64,000 nt of DNA, taken from Gemmata massiliana. GTDB taxonomy: Bacteria > Planctomycetota > Planctomycetia > Gemmatales > Gemmataceae. The stretch spans positions 3,270,843-3,334,842 of the forward strand of contig NZ_LR593886.1 of assembly GCF_901538265.1 (NCBI RefSeq), written 5' to 3'. A program made the translations under genes and the position numbers. This document shows positions 44,276 through 54,000 of the stretch, one piece after another (within the stretch, counting starts at the first letter, position 1; every line of letters starts with the position of its first letter). Under the pieces are notes generated by a model. That model did not search any database and had not been told where the DNA came from. It saw only the letters and a program-made list of their open reading frames with translations.

Positions 44276-45565
44276 ATGTCATTCTCTCTCAGTCGACGGG
44301 GGTTCCTGCGCGTCGGCACAGCAAGCGCCCTCGGGTTGAGTTTGCCCGACGTTCTCCGGGCGGAATCGCGCGGCACGCGCAAGTCGAAGGCCGATGGGCT
44401 GATCCTCGTGTGGCTCGGCGGCGGCCCCGCGACGATCGATATGTGGGATCTGAAGCCGGACGCGCCGGAAGAGTTCCGCGGGGAATTCAAGCCGATCGAT
44501 ACAGCGGCGCAAGGCGTGCGCGTCTGCGAGCACCTGCCGAAAGTGGCCGGCGTGATGAAGAAGTGCGCGCTCGTGCGTTCGCTTCACCATTCGATCACCG
44601 ATCACGGGGCCGGGGCCGCGCACCTGGCGACCGGGCACCCGCCGGCGGCCGCGCTCAAACACCCGTCGCTCGGCGCGATCGCCGCGAAACTGCTGCCCGC
44701 GCAGGCCGGCTTACCGCCGTACATCGCGCTCGACGGTGCGGCCGGGTTCCCGGGAGCGGCCGGGTTCCTGGGTGCGGATTGTGATCCGTTCACGGTCGAT
44801 GTGGGCGGGCGCGGGGGGAATCGCGCAGAGAGCCGCGTGGAGGGTATTTCTCTCTCCACGGGCTTCACCGCGGACCGGCTCGCCGATCGTAATAAACTGC
44901 GCGGCGCGTTCGATACGAAGTTCCACGCACTCGAACGCACGGAACTACCCGGCGCGCTCGACAGCTTCCAGCAACAGGCGACCGACATCCTCGGGTCCGA
45001 TCGTGTGCGCAAGGCGTTCGACTTGTCGTTGGAGAAGGACGCGGTGCGGGAGCCCTTCGGGCCAACGGTGTTCGGCCGGAGCGCGCTTACGGCCCGTCGG
45101 CTCATCGAAGCGGGCGCGCGGTGCGTGACGGTCGGGTTAACGGGCTGGGACACACACGCCGGGAGCTTCCGCACGATGCGCCAGCAACTGTTGCCGGAAC
45201 TCGATCGCGTGCTGTCGGCACTCGTGACGGATCTGAGCGATCACGGGATGCTCGACCGGACCGTCGTCTACTGCGTGGGCGAGTTCGGTCGCACGCCGCG
45301 TGTGAACGGCTCCGCCGGGCGCGACCACTGGGCGCGGTCGATGTCGGTGCTTCTGGCCGGCGGCGGGGTGCGGGGGGGAACCGCTTACGGCAGCACCGAT
45401 GCGCACGGACTGGCCCCCGAAAACGATCCGTGTTCGCCGGCCGACGTGTCCGCGACCGTCATGAACCTGCTCGGGATCGACCCGGCGCACGAACTCCGCA
45501 CGCTCTCGGGGCGCCCCGTCGCGGCCTTCCGTGACGGTAAGGTGATCGAATCGCTGATCGGTTGA
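44276..45565 (+). CDS. DUF1501 domain protein
   Basis: 429-residue exported protein of the alkaline-phosphatase/sulfatase-like DUF1501 family. The N-terminus SRRGFLRVGTASALGLSL has the twin-arginine pattern, so Tat export of a folded protein is likely. Conserved family segments include LILVWLGGGPATIDMWDLKP, VRSLHHSITDHGAGAAHLATG, TGWDTHAG and CVGEFGRTPRVNGSAGRDHW. Metal-site residues expected of the fold (Asp/His in DTH and GRDHW) are present. It forms a two-gene unit with the DUF1549/1553 gene just upstream. I chose the ATG at 44276, which gives the Tat signal. Confidence 0.92.
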   Translation: MSFSLSRRGFLRVGTASALGLSLPDVLRAESRGTRKSKADGLILVWLGGGPATIDMWDLKPDAPEEFRGEFKPIDTAAQGVRVCEHLPKVAGVMKKCALVRSLHHSITDHGAGAAHLATGHPPAAALKHPSLGAIAAKLLPAQAGLPPYIALDGAAGFPGAAGFLGADCDPFTVDVGGRGGNRAESRVEGISLSTGFTADRLADRNKLRGAFDTKFHALERTELPGALDSFQQQATDILGSDRVRKAFDLSLEKDAVREPFGPTVFGRSALTARRLIEAGARCVTVGLTGWDTHAGSFRTMRQQLLPELDRVLSALVTDLSDHGMLDRTVVYCVGEFGRTPRVNGSAGRDHWARSMSVLLAGGGVRGGTAYGSTDAHGLAPENDPCSPADVSATVMNLLGIDPAHELRTLSGRPVAAFRDGKVIESLIG

Positions 45566-45703
45566 TTCACCCTGGTTCCGTCCGCTACCGATGTTCGGAC
45601 ATCGCGTGCGTTCACTGCCAGTTAAACACCCTGACGCGGACCCGTTAGGTTCTTCGCGTTTAGTGCTCACTCGATTCATACCGAATCGTGCGGATGACTT
45701 GTC

Positions 45704-45779
45704 TTCTGTAGCCGGCCTCTGCGAGGCCGGGGAGCCACAAGCACAGGACATCCCGGCCTCGCAGAGGCCGGCTACAGAA
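45704..45779. terminator. Perfect 28-bp inverted repeat between convergent genes
   Basis: Arms 45704-45731 and 45752-45779 are perfect complements around a 20-base loop. Each arm itself contains an inner GGCCTC/GAGGCC symmetry, so cruciform sub-structures are possible. It lies between the DUF1501 gene (stop 45565, plus) and the glycosidase-like gene (stop 45939, minus). The remaining bases of this 373-base gap hold no gene I can support. Confidence 0.78.
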
Positions 45780-45938
45780 ACCAATCAAAACGAGACGGTA
45801 TCAGTGGGCACCAGGCCTTAGCTTCTCGATTCGACGAACTCGACGAGAGCCGGGTCGGAAGGTGAGAGGGCGCGCGTTCCTTCCTCGGTCGCAGATTTCT
45901 TACCCGCACATCGGCCGAGGCGGACAGATCGTCTCGGC

Positions 45939-47381
45939 TCACGGATCAAGCAACTTCCTCGTGTCGCCAGCCCACTCACCAACCGCCCATTTCGCTGGTC
46001 GGTACAGTCCGGAAAACGGCTCCTTACCTCGATACCGTTGCTCGATTTCCCGGAGCCGGTCCAGCGCCTGCCAGTACTCGGTTCGACGCGCCGCCGAGAG
46101 CTGCCCGGCGGTTTTCATCGCCCGCACCCGGTCCGGGCTGGCGACGGGCGCGGCCTGCCACCACGTCCGCCCGGTGACGAACACCCGCTGAAGCGCGAGT
46201 GCGTCCTCCACCGCTTCGGGCGTCGCGGCCGCCCCGAACAGGTCTTTCCCGAGGGTCGTTCGGAAGTCCGTGTCCGACAGGTCCGGGTTGCGCGCGTACT
46301 CGCGGTACGCGACCCGGTTCACCCGGGCCGGGAGTTCGTCGTAGGGGATCTGCTCGGGCTTGAGCCACCCGAACCCGAGTGGTTGTTGCCGCCGACCTAC
46401 CAAGTATTGCTGACCGTCTTCGGGTTCGGTGGGGGTGTATGTGAACGCCTCGAACGACGGCACCCATCCGGTACACCCGGACCGCCGGGCGTGTCGCGCC
46501 GCGTCCCGGATCTCGGTCGGGGTACGAAGCGCGGGGCTGTCGTCGGACCAGATCGCCCCCTTCGCTTTCTTGGTTAGATCGGTATCCGGGCGGGCACTGT
46601 GTGGGGTGTAGAACACGGTCCACCGGGGATCGAATTCCCGGCGCGCCCCTCGCACTCCCAACCCGGGGGCTTCCGCCCCGGTGAAGTAGTGCGGGTACAC
46701 GACCACCGTCGCGTTTGCGTTTTTCTTCCACGCCATTTCCGAAACCGCGGTCACGAACCGGAACTCGTTCTCGAAGAACTTGGCCCCGCACCTCTTGCAG
46801 TGGCAAACCGCGTAGTCCGACGACTCGATCAGCAGCCCGTCCGCGTTCGGGTAGAAGTCCAGGTACATCTCGCGGACGTACTCCAGCATGAACCGCTGGA
46901 CGTCCTCTTGGGCGGGGCACAGGTTGCGCCCCCAACTGTGGATGCCGAACGGCTTTATCGGCTTCCCGTCCGCGCCGGTCGCCGCCCAGTCCGGGTGCTC
47001 AAGGGACATCCGGTTCACGCCGTCGTACCCGAACGGGGTGAACCCGAGCAGGACTCGGATTTCGTTCTTGTGCGCGTAGTCGATGAGGTCTCGAACGAAA
47101 TCTTTTCGGATGTTCTCGTGGTCCTTGTTGTGCCCCCAGGTGGCCGGGAACTTCTTCGACTTGAACCCGCCGGCGGTCCAGAGGACGACGAGGTTCGCGC
47201 CATCCGCGCGGGCCGCGTCGATCGTCTTCTTCCAGGCGTCGAGCCCGAACGTCGGCGTGCGGGTCACGGTCACGTAGTACCCCCGCACGGTGAACGGGTC
47301 CGCGGCTCGAACCCGCCCGCCCGCACCCGAACCGAGGAGCAGAAGGAGGGCGAGGATCGGCCAAATAGTGGTGCGTCGCAT
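45939..47381 (-). CDS. Secreted glycosidase-like TIM-barrel protein
   Basis: 480-residue exported protein. It has a signal peptide (about residues 5-26) and a probable (beta/alpha)8 fold related to uncharacterised glycoside-hydrolase-like families. Strand-end motifs include DGANLVVLWTAGGF, NEIRVLLGFTPFGYDG, NADGLLIESSDYAVC and VVVYPHYF. The acidic residues in LIESSD could be catalytic. A CHCKRC cluster just after this strand (Cys spacing CxCxxC) may bind a metal. The substrate is unknown. The ATG at 47381 has TGAGGA upstream and gives the signal peptide. The 15 extra residues to 47426 look non-coding. Confidence 0.72.
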   Translation of the reverse strand: MRRTTIWPILALLLLLGSGAGGRVRAADPFTVRGYYVTVTRTPTFGLDAWKKTIDAARADGANLVVLWTAGGFKSKKFPATWGHNKDHENIRKDFVRDLIDYAHKNEIRVLLGFTPFGYDGVNRMSLEHPDWAATGADGKPIKPFGIHSWGRNLCPAQEDVQRFMLEYVREMYLDFYPNADGLLIESSDYAVCHCKRCGAKFFENEFRFVTAVSEMAWKKNANATVVVYPHYFTGAEAPGLGVRGARREFDPRWTVFYTPHSARPDTDLTKKAKGAIWSDDSPALRTPTEIRDAARHARRSGCTGWVPSFEAFTYTPTEPEDGQQYLVGRRQQPLGFGWLKPEQIPYDELPARVNRVAYREYARNPDLSDTDFRTTLGKDLFGAAATPEAVEDALALQRVFVTGRTWWQAAPVASPDRVRAMKTAGQLSAARRTEYWQALDRLREIEQRYRGKEPFSGLYRPAKWAVGEWAGDTRKLLDP

Positions 47382-47483
47382 GGCGTTCCTCAAATGGCGT
47401 CGCGGTCGAATTTTTTCGGGAACCACGAGCGACGCGATTGTAAGGTTCGTGCTTTCGGAAAACCACCTTGAGACTTATGCACT

Positions 47484-49733
47484 TCACTCAACGGTTACGA
47501 CCGCCGAGCGCCCTTCGTTCCCGGCCGCATCCACTTGGACCACCTGAATCTGAGCCTTGGCACCCGATCCGGGGGAGAACGTTGCGCTCGATTCGTTCGT
47601 GGCCACGGGCACGTCGTGCCAGTCCGATTCGCGCCCGGTCACGTTCCACCGGACCTTGAGCGCGCCCGGGTTCGCCTCGGTGACGGACCAGGACACGCGG
47701 AGCCGGTCGTCCACGCGCTCGGCTTTGGTAACACGGACCACGGGCGGAACCGTGTCCACGATGACTTTGAGTGCCGGTTCCAGAGCGGTTACGGATGAAT
47801 CGGGTTGGTCTTTGGGAATCACGGCCACGGCGAGCCAGTACAGACCATCTTCGGGGGCCTCGAACGTGAACGCGGTCTTGTCGGGCGTGATCATCCCCGC
47901 CTGATACCACGGTTCCTTTCCACGGGACACGAACAGTGTTACCGCGCGGTCCGCGGTCCGCCGCTCCGGGGCGATTTGAACGGGCAGTTTGAACTTCCGC
48001 GTATTCACGACCACGGTCTCGTCTTTCTGCACCGGGCGCGCCTCGGGGAGTCGCGTCGGTGGGATCAACCCCGGCTCCTCGTCGTCCGGCGTTGGTGCCT
48101 TGGGCGCGCTCGGGGGCTTTCGTAGGGTCGCGAGCCAAGCGGTTTCGAGCGCGTCCACCGAGTCAAACCGATACACGTCTTTTGCAGCCTTGTTCCAGGA
48201 CTCGGCCGTGTTTTCTTCGGCCCCAACGCGGAGGAACTCCAACAAGGCACGGTGCGCCTTACCCGGTGCCGGTTCGGACGCCAGGAGGAATCGCACGATC
48301 GAGTGCCCCTGGGCGACCAGCACCATTGCGTCTCGCGGGTACTCGGTCTTTCGGAAGAGTATTCTCAGGCGGATGCCCTTACCCGCATTGAGCAGTTCGC
48401 GGCATTTCTGGTCCTGCTGGACTTGTTCCTCGTCTCCCAGGGACATCACGGCCAGACCCGCGCCCGCCCAGCGGGGCAGTGGCTTACCGAAGTGGTGGGC
48501 GAGCACCGCGTGCGTGACCTCGGGCGGTAAAGCCGTAGATAGGACACCTTCGAGCGGTCCCGTCAGTTCCATTTTGGCGCCCCGACATACCGGACGGCCG
48601 TTCGGGTCCGTATGGAAGTCGAAGGTCGTTGCGCCGGTCGCGCGGTCCGGTGCGCCACGCACCACGATCTCGCACCGGACCGCCCACGGGGGCGGTTCCT
48701 TCCCGAGCCACAGCCGACCGATCTGTTGGCGCTGGAACTCGGCTTCGGCCGCGACCGCGCGGGCGCTCACGGCGGTGGGCGCGGTCACCAGGAAATTCGC
48801 ACTGCGGTGGACGTGTCCCGGGCGCTCGCCGGTGGGCCGGTCAGCCATACTCGGGAAGGCGATGTCGAGTTTCAGTGGGCGCTCGCCGAGGGCGGGCACC
48901 GCCAGGGGGAATACCGGAGTATCGGGTGGCGGTGCTGGCTCCTGACGGGCCGCACTCGCGCCCAAACCGATCAGGACCGCTGCTGCGGCCACCAGCCCCG
49001 ATGCTTTCAGACGTGCCATGTGATTTACGACTCCTTTCGCTGCGAGCGCGGCGGGGCCGACAGCGCCACCGTTCGGGAACTCGAGGGCCGCACGCACCGT
49101 GCGGCGCACCAACTCGGTTGGGACGGCCGGGGCCGGTCCGACACCTGCCACCAGCGCCACTGCCACCGCGGGAACCACACCACGACGCTCGAGCCGTAAC
49201 CGTAGTAGTGCCTTCGCTCGTTCCAGTCGGCGCCGGAGCGTGCGAACGCTGACGTCCAGTTCGGTCGCGGCCTGTTCCTGAGTGCGACCGTACAGAAAAC
49301 ATGAAACAAGGGGTGCGCGGAGCCGGTCCGGGAGGCGCGACAGTTCGTCGTCGAGCGTGGCCGAGAGTTCGGCCGCGCCAGAGTTGCGATCATCGGGCCG
49401 CGCGAGTGTTGCACACACATCCGCAGAGCGCCGCTCCCGGCGCGTCATCTGTCGGGCCACGCGGCCCGCGGCCCCGATCAGCCAACTACCCACGCTCGAC
49501 GCCTTGCGGACCGCTCCGGCGCGGCACGCGAGTACGAGGAACGTGGCCTGGAACGCATCGTCCGCGTGCCGCGGGGCGAGGCGCCGACACACGCGGTACA
49601 CGGCCGGCCCGTGCGCGCGCACGAGGTCCGCGAACGCGCCCTCGTCGCGGGTGGCGACGAACCGCGCGAGCAGATCGGCGTCGGGCGTGTCGGGCGTCGC
49701 GGCATGGAGCAGTTCGAGAACTCGTCCGGGCAT
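47484..49733 (-). CDS. ECF sigma factor fused to membrane helix and degenerate peptidase-like domain
   Basis: 749-residue fusion typical of Gemmata-type ECF proteins. Residues about 15-185 are an ECF sigma factor: region 2 with DDAFQATFLVLACRAGAV and region 4 with LPDRLRAPLVSCFLYGRTQEQAATELDVSVRTLRRRL. A hydrophobic helix (about 235-258) would place the rest outside the cytoplasm. Residues about 330-530 resemble the peptidase MA-like module of such proteins. However, the zinc motif HExxH reads P404-E405-V-T-H408, and the later WADEG reads WAGAG, so zinc binding and catalysis are probably lost. The C-terminal 200 residues are beta-sandwich. The ATG at 49733 has GGGGG upstream. Confidence 0.85.
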   Translation of the reverse strand: MPGRVLELLHAATPDTPDADLLARFVATRDEGAFADLVRAHGPAVYRVCRRLAPRHADDAFQATFLVLACRAGAVRKASSVGSWLIGAAGRVARQMTRRERRSADVCATLARPDDRNSGAAELSATLDDELSRLPDRLRAPLVSCFLYGRTQEQAATELDVSVRTLRRRLERAKALLRLRLERRGVVPAVAVALVAGVGPAPAVPTELVRRTVRAALEFPNGGAVGPAALAAKGVVNHMARLKASGLVAAAAVLIGLGASAARQEPAPPPDTPVFPLAVPALGERPLKLDIAFPSMADRPTGERPGHVHRSANFLVTAPTAVSARAVAAEAEFQRQQIGRLWLGKEPPPWAVRCEIVVRGAPDRATGATTFDFHTDPNGRPVCRGAKMELTGPLEGVLSTALPPEVTHAVLAHHFGKPLPRWAGAGLAVMSLGDEEQVQQDQKCRELLNAGKGIRLRILFRKTEYPRDAMVLVAQGHSIVRFLLASEPAPGKAHRALLEFLRVGAEENTAESWNKAAKDVYRFDSVDALETAWLATLRKPPSAPKAPTPDDEEPGLIPPTRLPEARPVQKDETVVVNTRKFKLPVQIAPERRTADRAVTLFVSRGKEPWYQAGMITPDKTAFTFEAPEDGLYWLAVAVIPKDQPDSSVTALEPALKVIVDTVPPVVRVTKAERVDDRLRVSWSVTEANPGALKVRWNVTGRESDWHDVPVATNESSATFSPGSGAKAQIQVVQVDAAGNEGRSAVVTVE

Positions 49734-50056
49734 CCGTCCCCCTCCCAGTGGTCGCAAAGTAGTGTGCGGTCGGGGCCGGAACCGGCCAATTTTTTGTGCG
49801 ACGATTTCCGAACCGGATTGCACCTCGTGTTTCTTGAGGGCGCCGCCGGGAGAACTCCAACGACCCGAAGTCGTGCCATTTCTCGCGAATCTTTTTTCGC
49901 CCCAACCTCCGTGATGCGAGGGCGCAGCGGAAAATCGGAGTCCGGTTTGTCCCGCTTGCCGGTGAACCTCGGCGCGGTAGAATCGCTCTTAGACACGTCA
50001 GCCGTGCTTCGGAAACGGTTGGTGTGCGGTCAGGTGTAATTGGTCGAAGTAAATTC

Positions 50057-50096
50057 GCCGCCTTAGCTCAGCGGTAGAACACAGCTTTCGTAAAGC
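50057..50096 (+). pseudogene. 5' half of a tRNA-Thr(CGT)-like gene
   Basis: GCCGCCTTAGCTCAGCGGTA and the following 20 bases form a recognisable acceptor 5' strand, D arm and anticodon arm with the loop TTCGTAA (anticodon CGT). The anticodon stem has one mismatch. After 50096 the variable loop, T arm and the matching acceptor 3' strand (AGGCGGC) are missing, so no functional tRNA is made. Truncated tRNAs commonly mark integration sites. The region to its right is rich in mobile-element remnants. Confidence 0.7.
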
Positions 50097-50113
50097 CGAA
50101 TGACGCTTCAAAG

Positions 50114-50135
50114 CCCCGGAAATCCCGGGGTTTTT
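50114..50135 (+). terminator. Intrinsic terminator after the tRNA fragment
   Basis: CCCCGG (50114-50119) and CCGGGG (50125-50130) with a 5-base loop are followed by TTTTT and a further T-rich stretch. It resembles the terminator at 38456 in stem sequence. Confidence 0.8.
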
Positions 50136-51076
50136 GCTTTTTACTGACGCCAGTTGCCCCCAGCAACCCCCGTGCGTGGGCGTCAACGGGCGTCAGATGC
50201 GAGCAACGTGTCCTCTACCAGATTGAGACTACTCAAGGATCCGTTCGCGTATCTCGGGCGGTAATCGCACCGAACTCCCGTACTGATCGAACGCCTCAAA
50301 CACGTGTGTCTGGTCTGCTCCCCGAAAAGTAGTCCAGGTGGTGGTATGAGAGTCTCCAAGAGCCCCGAGTACCCGAAAAAGGGACCGCGCGAGTTCGCGT
50401 GCGAGTTCATGCCGGACACACCGCGGTACGGTTCGGAACCCGGGGCGGTCTGGTGAGGTCCGGTATTGCGGGTTCGGGTTCGCCCACGTGCGCAAAGAGG
50501 TGCTAGTCGCAGTCCACCACAAGCTTTAGTTGCCCGTGTGCAACCGCGCTTCGGCACGCCCTTGGTCCCGTTCTTCCAACCGCTCTTGGTCGGGGAGTCG
50601 AGCGATCCATGAAACCTATCCGAAGATTATGCGTTGCCCTCAAGTCTTACATCTAACACACTGTTCCGTTGTGTGGGATGTCTCGTAGGCCCACCGGCAC
50701 TGGGTCGAACGCAGGGCAGGCGCGATATGAAAACGCCCCAAAATCCAAAGAATCCAGTCAATGAGCGTACCAAAATAGGCAGGTTTTCTGACTCATGAAG
50801 CCTTGAAAACCGCGGAATTTCAAGAGTTTGAAGTGCGCCCGCCCTGGGGCCAAACGAGCTATGGCCCTAATGCTATTTCGAGACACAATTGGTTTATCCA
50901 CCAAGGGCTTATATTTTCCAGGATAAAAGTGACGCTCTGTCGTTGACAAATCGGTTCCGGTCGGCGAACATCTCCGTCTCTTCTCCACTTAAGTACTGAT
51001 CCGATACCCACAAATACTCGTCCCTGTCGCACGGGGCGTGAGTACGAGTGGCGCACTTCAACCCAGGAAGAGCTCC
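50136..51076. other. Long non-coding stretch at the accessory-region edge
   Basis: About 940 bases. The first part (50144-50200) has GACGCC and repeated GGGCGTCA elements in both orientations, which could be recombinase arm sites. A minus-strand frame ending at 50229 has a tail (TFRGADQTHVFEAFDQYG onward) that reads like protein, but its N-terminal part does not. It may be a gene remnant. A short hairpin with ACATC/GATGT and CACAC/GTGTG arms lies at 50649-50681. No intact gene is supported. The promoter of the RHS gene should lie near 50940-51050, where TTGACA occurs at 50944. Confidence 0.4.
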
Positions 51077-54000
51077 GTGAGTCTCAGCTCGCCCGCTCGC
51101 ATCCCGTCCCGGTTCACCATGTTCGCCCGCTTAGTCGCCCTGCGCGAGCGCATCGCGGGCCTGTTCCGTGCGGCCCCGCGCACGAGCGCGAGGCCCGTCC
51201 GGTTGGGCGTGGAGGCGATGGAAGAGCGCCTGGTACCGGATGGGCGTCCGCTACCGTACCCGGTTATCTTTGCGGGCTCGGGCGTCGGCGAAGCCGCGGT
51301 CGTGAAGGCGTACGATGCGGACACCGGGAACCTGCGCTGGACCAAGAGCGTGTACGGGCCGCTGTTCACGGGCGGGGTCCGAGTCGCGACCGCGGACTTC
51401 ACCGGGGACGGGATCCCGGACGCGGTCGTGGCACCGGGTTCGGGTTACGTGCCGTTGGTCCGCGTACTCGATGGTACGACGGGCAACGAGATCAGTGGCC
51501 CGCTGGGTCACTTCCTCGCGTACTCGTCCCTGAACACCGGGGGCGTGCACGTGGCCGCGGCGGACGTGAACGGGGACGGCAAAGCGGACGCGATCACGAC
51601 CGCGGACTCGCTCCTGGGGACCCGGGCGCGTGCGTTCAGTGGGGCCAACGGGCAGATGCTCCTCAACTGGAACCTGACCGGCGCCCCGTTCGCGGCCGGT
51701 GCAACGGTCGGGGCCGTGGATCTGAACGGGGACCACAAGGCGGAAGTAATTCTCGGTGGCAGTTCGGGCGGGTGGGTGAAGGCCTACGACCCCACGACCG
51801 GGGCGCCGATCTCCGGCCCCTTGGGTAGCTTTCAGGCGTTCGGCACCGGTTACACCGGAAGCGTGTTCGTCAACTCGGATTCATTGACGAACGATGTGGA
51901 CGGGGACGGGACACCGGACCTGGTCGTCGGGACGGGCGCGGGCGCCACGGCCCAGGTGAAGGTGTTCTCCGGTGCGACCGGGGGCGTGCTCTACGACTTC
52001 CAGCCGTTCGGGTCGGGTTTCACGGGCGGGGCGCGCGTCGCGCTGGCCTACGCGGACGATGATGACCGGGCCGATATCGTTGTTGGGAGTGGCCCCGGTG
52101 CGGCCGACGTGCGCGTGTTCTCGGGCGCCACGGGCCTGCAACTCACGTCCCCGTTGGGCCAGTACGCGCCGTTCGGCTCCTCGACCGGCGGGGTGTTCGT
52201 GGCCGCGTCCAACGACCCGGCCTCGCCGCTCCGAACGGACTACTTCAACGGGAGCACGAGCGCCCCGAGTCTGGTCGGCGGGCAGACCCTCTCGGTCTAC
52301 TCGACGATGTACCAGGTGAGCTTCGTTCCGACCGGGACGATGACGTACACCCTTTACGACGGGGCCTCGAACCTGTTGGGCACGTGGGTTCAGGGGCTCA
52401 CCGTGCTTTCGAGCACCACGTCCACCACGTCCCCGTTCAACGTCGCGCTGCCGGCCGGCTCGTTCACCCTCAAGGCGGCGTACTCGGGGGACGCGCACTG
52501 GCCCCCGGACGCGGGCCCCTCGACCATCCTGTCCGCGACCGTTTCGGCCCCCTCGGGGCCGGCGCCCGTGGCCCCCAGCGTTCCGGGTCCGGGTCTAATC
52601 GAGGCCCCGGTCGGGGCCGGGATCGGGATCGTCGGGGACGCGCCGACCGGGGTCGATTACGGGACCGGGACCATCACCGTCGATTCGTGCCCGGACCTGT
52701 CCTCGGTCGCGCTGGGCGACCTGTTCGGGCTGAGTCGCTCGTGGACCAGCGCGGCCGGGTACGAGGACGGGCTCACGGGGACCGGGGGCTCGTCGGGCCA
52801 GTTCGCGCACGCGGTCCAGGTCAACGGGAACGATTCCGTCGCGCTGGCGCTCGGGGGCTCGGACGCGCTGTTCTTCGATTACTACGGGGGCGCGTACCAC
52901 GGCCGGTTCGGGGACCCGACGGCCCTGGTCCACGACACGACCAACGGGCTGTTCGTGGCCACCGACGGGACCGGGCGCGTGCTCACGTTCTACGACTTCT
53001 CGGCCTCGACCCCGAGCGGGCGCGCGGGCCGGCTCAAGACGGTCGCGGACGCGGACGGGCAGGCGACCGCGGTGACGAGTTGGGACGGAAACGGGCGCCC
53101 GAGTGAGGTCCAGCGCACCACGGGCAGTGGGGGCGGCGCGCTGACCGAGTCGTTCGTGTACGCCTACGTCGGTTCGGGCACCAACGCGGGCCTGTTGCAG
53201 TCCGTGACCCAGCGCACCAAGGTCGGGGCCGGGTCGTGGTCCACGGTGCGCTCGGCGGACTACGCGTACTACGACGGGACGACGGGGCCGGGGCTGGCCA
53301 AGGCCCTCAAGTCGGCCGTGGTCAAGGACGCCTCGGGAACCGCGCTGAGTACCAGTTACTACCGGTACTACACCTCGGGCACGGGCTCCTCGGGCAAGCT
53401 CAAGTACGCGTTCAGCAACGGCTCCTACGACCGGCTCGCGAGCGCGCTGGGCACGGGCCTGGACGCGCTGACCGACGCGCAGGTGGACGACTACGCGGAC
53501 AAGTACGTCGAGTACAACGCCTCGGGCCAGGCGACGAAGGTGGTGGACGCGGCGGCCGGGTGCTCGGTGTGCGCCGGGGGCCAGGGCCAGTTCACCTATG
53601 CGTACGCGACCAACTCGGCGGCCGGGCTGCTCGACGCGAACGTGTGGAAGAACAAGGCCGTGGAGACGCTCCCGGACGGGAGCACGAACACGGTGTACAC
53701 GAACGGGTTCGGGCAGGCCATGCTCCGGGTGTTCACGGACACCGCGAGCAACGTGTGGCGCTGGTACACCAAGTACGATTCAGCGGGGCGTGTGATCCTC
53801 GAGGCCGGTCCGTCGGTGGTGACCGGGTTCAGCGAGTCGTATGCGGACTTAGTGAATTTCGTGTCGGGTAACGCGCAGTACCTGAGCGACTCGGCCGGGC
53901 TCGTGACCGCGTACACCTACGGGTCCACGACCACGGCAACTACTCCTACGGCGGGTGACGCGCTCGGGTACCTCAAGGAAGTGGACCTGAAGCAGGGCGA

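Noticed and set aside
50057..50130. A complete functional tRNA-Thr gene
   Set aside because: The 3' acceptor strand and a proper T arm are absent. A terminator occupies their place and the anticodon stem has a mismatch.
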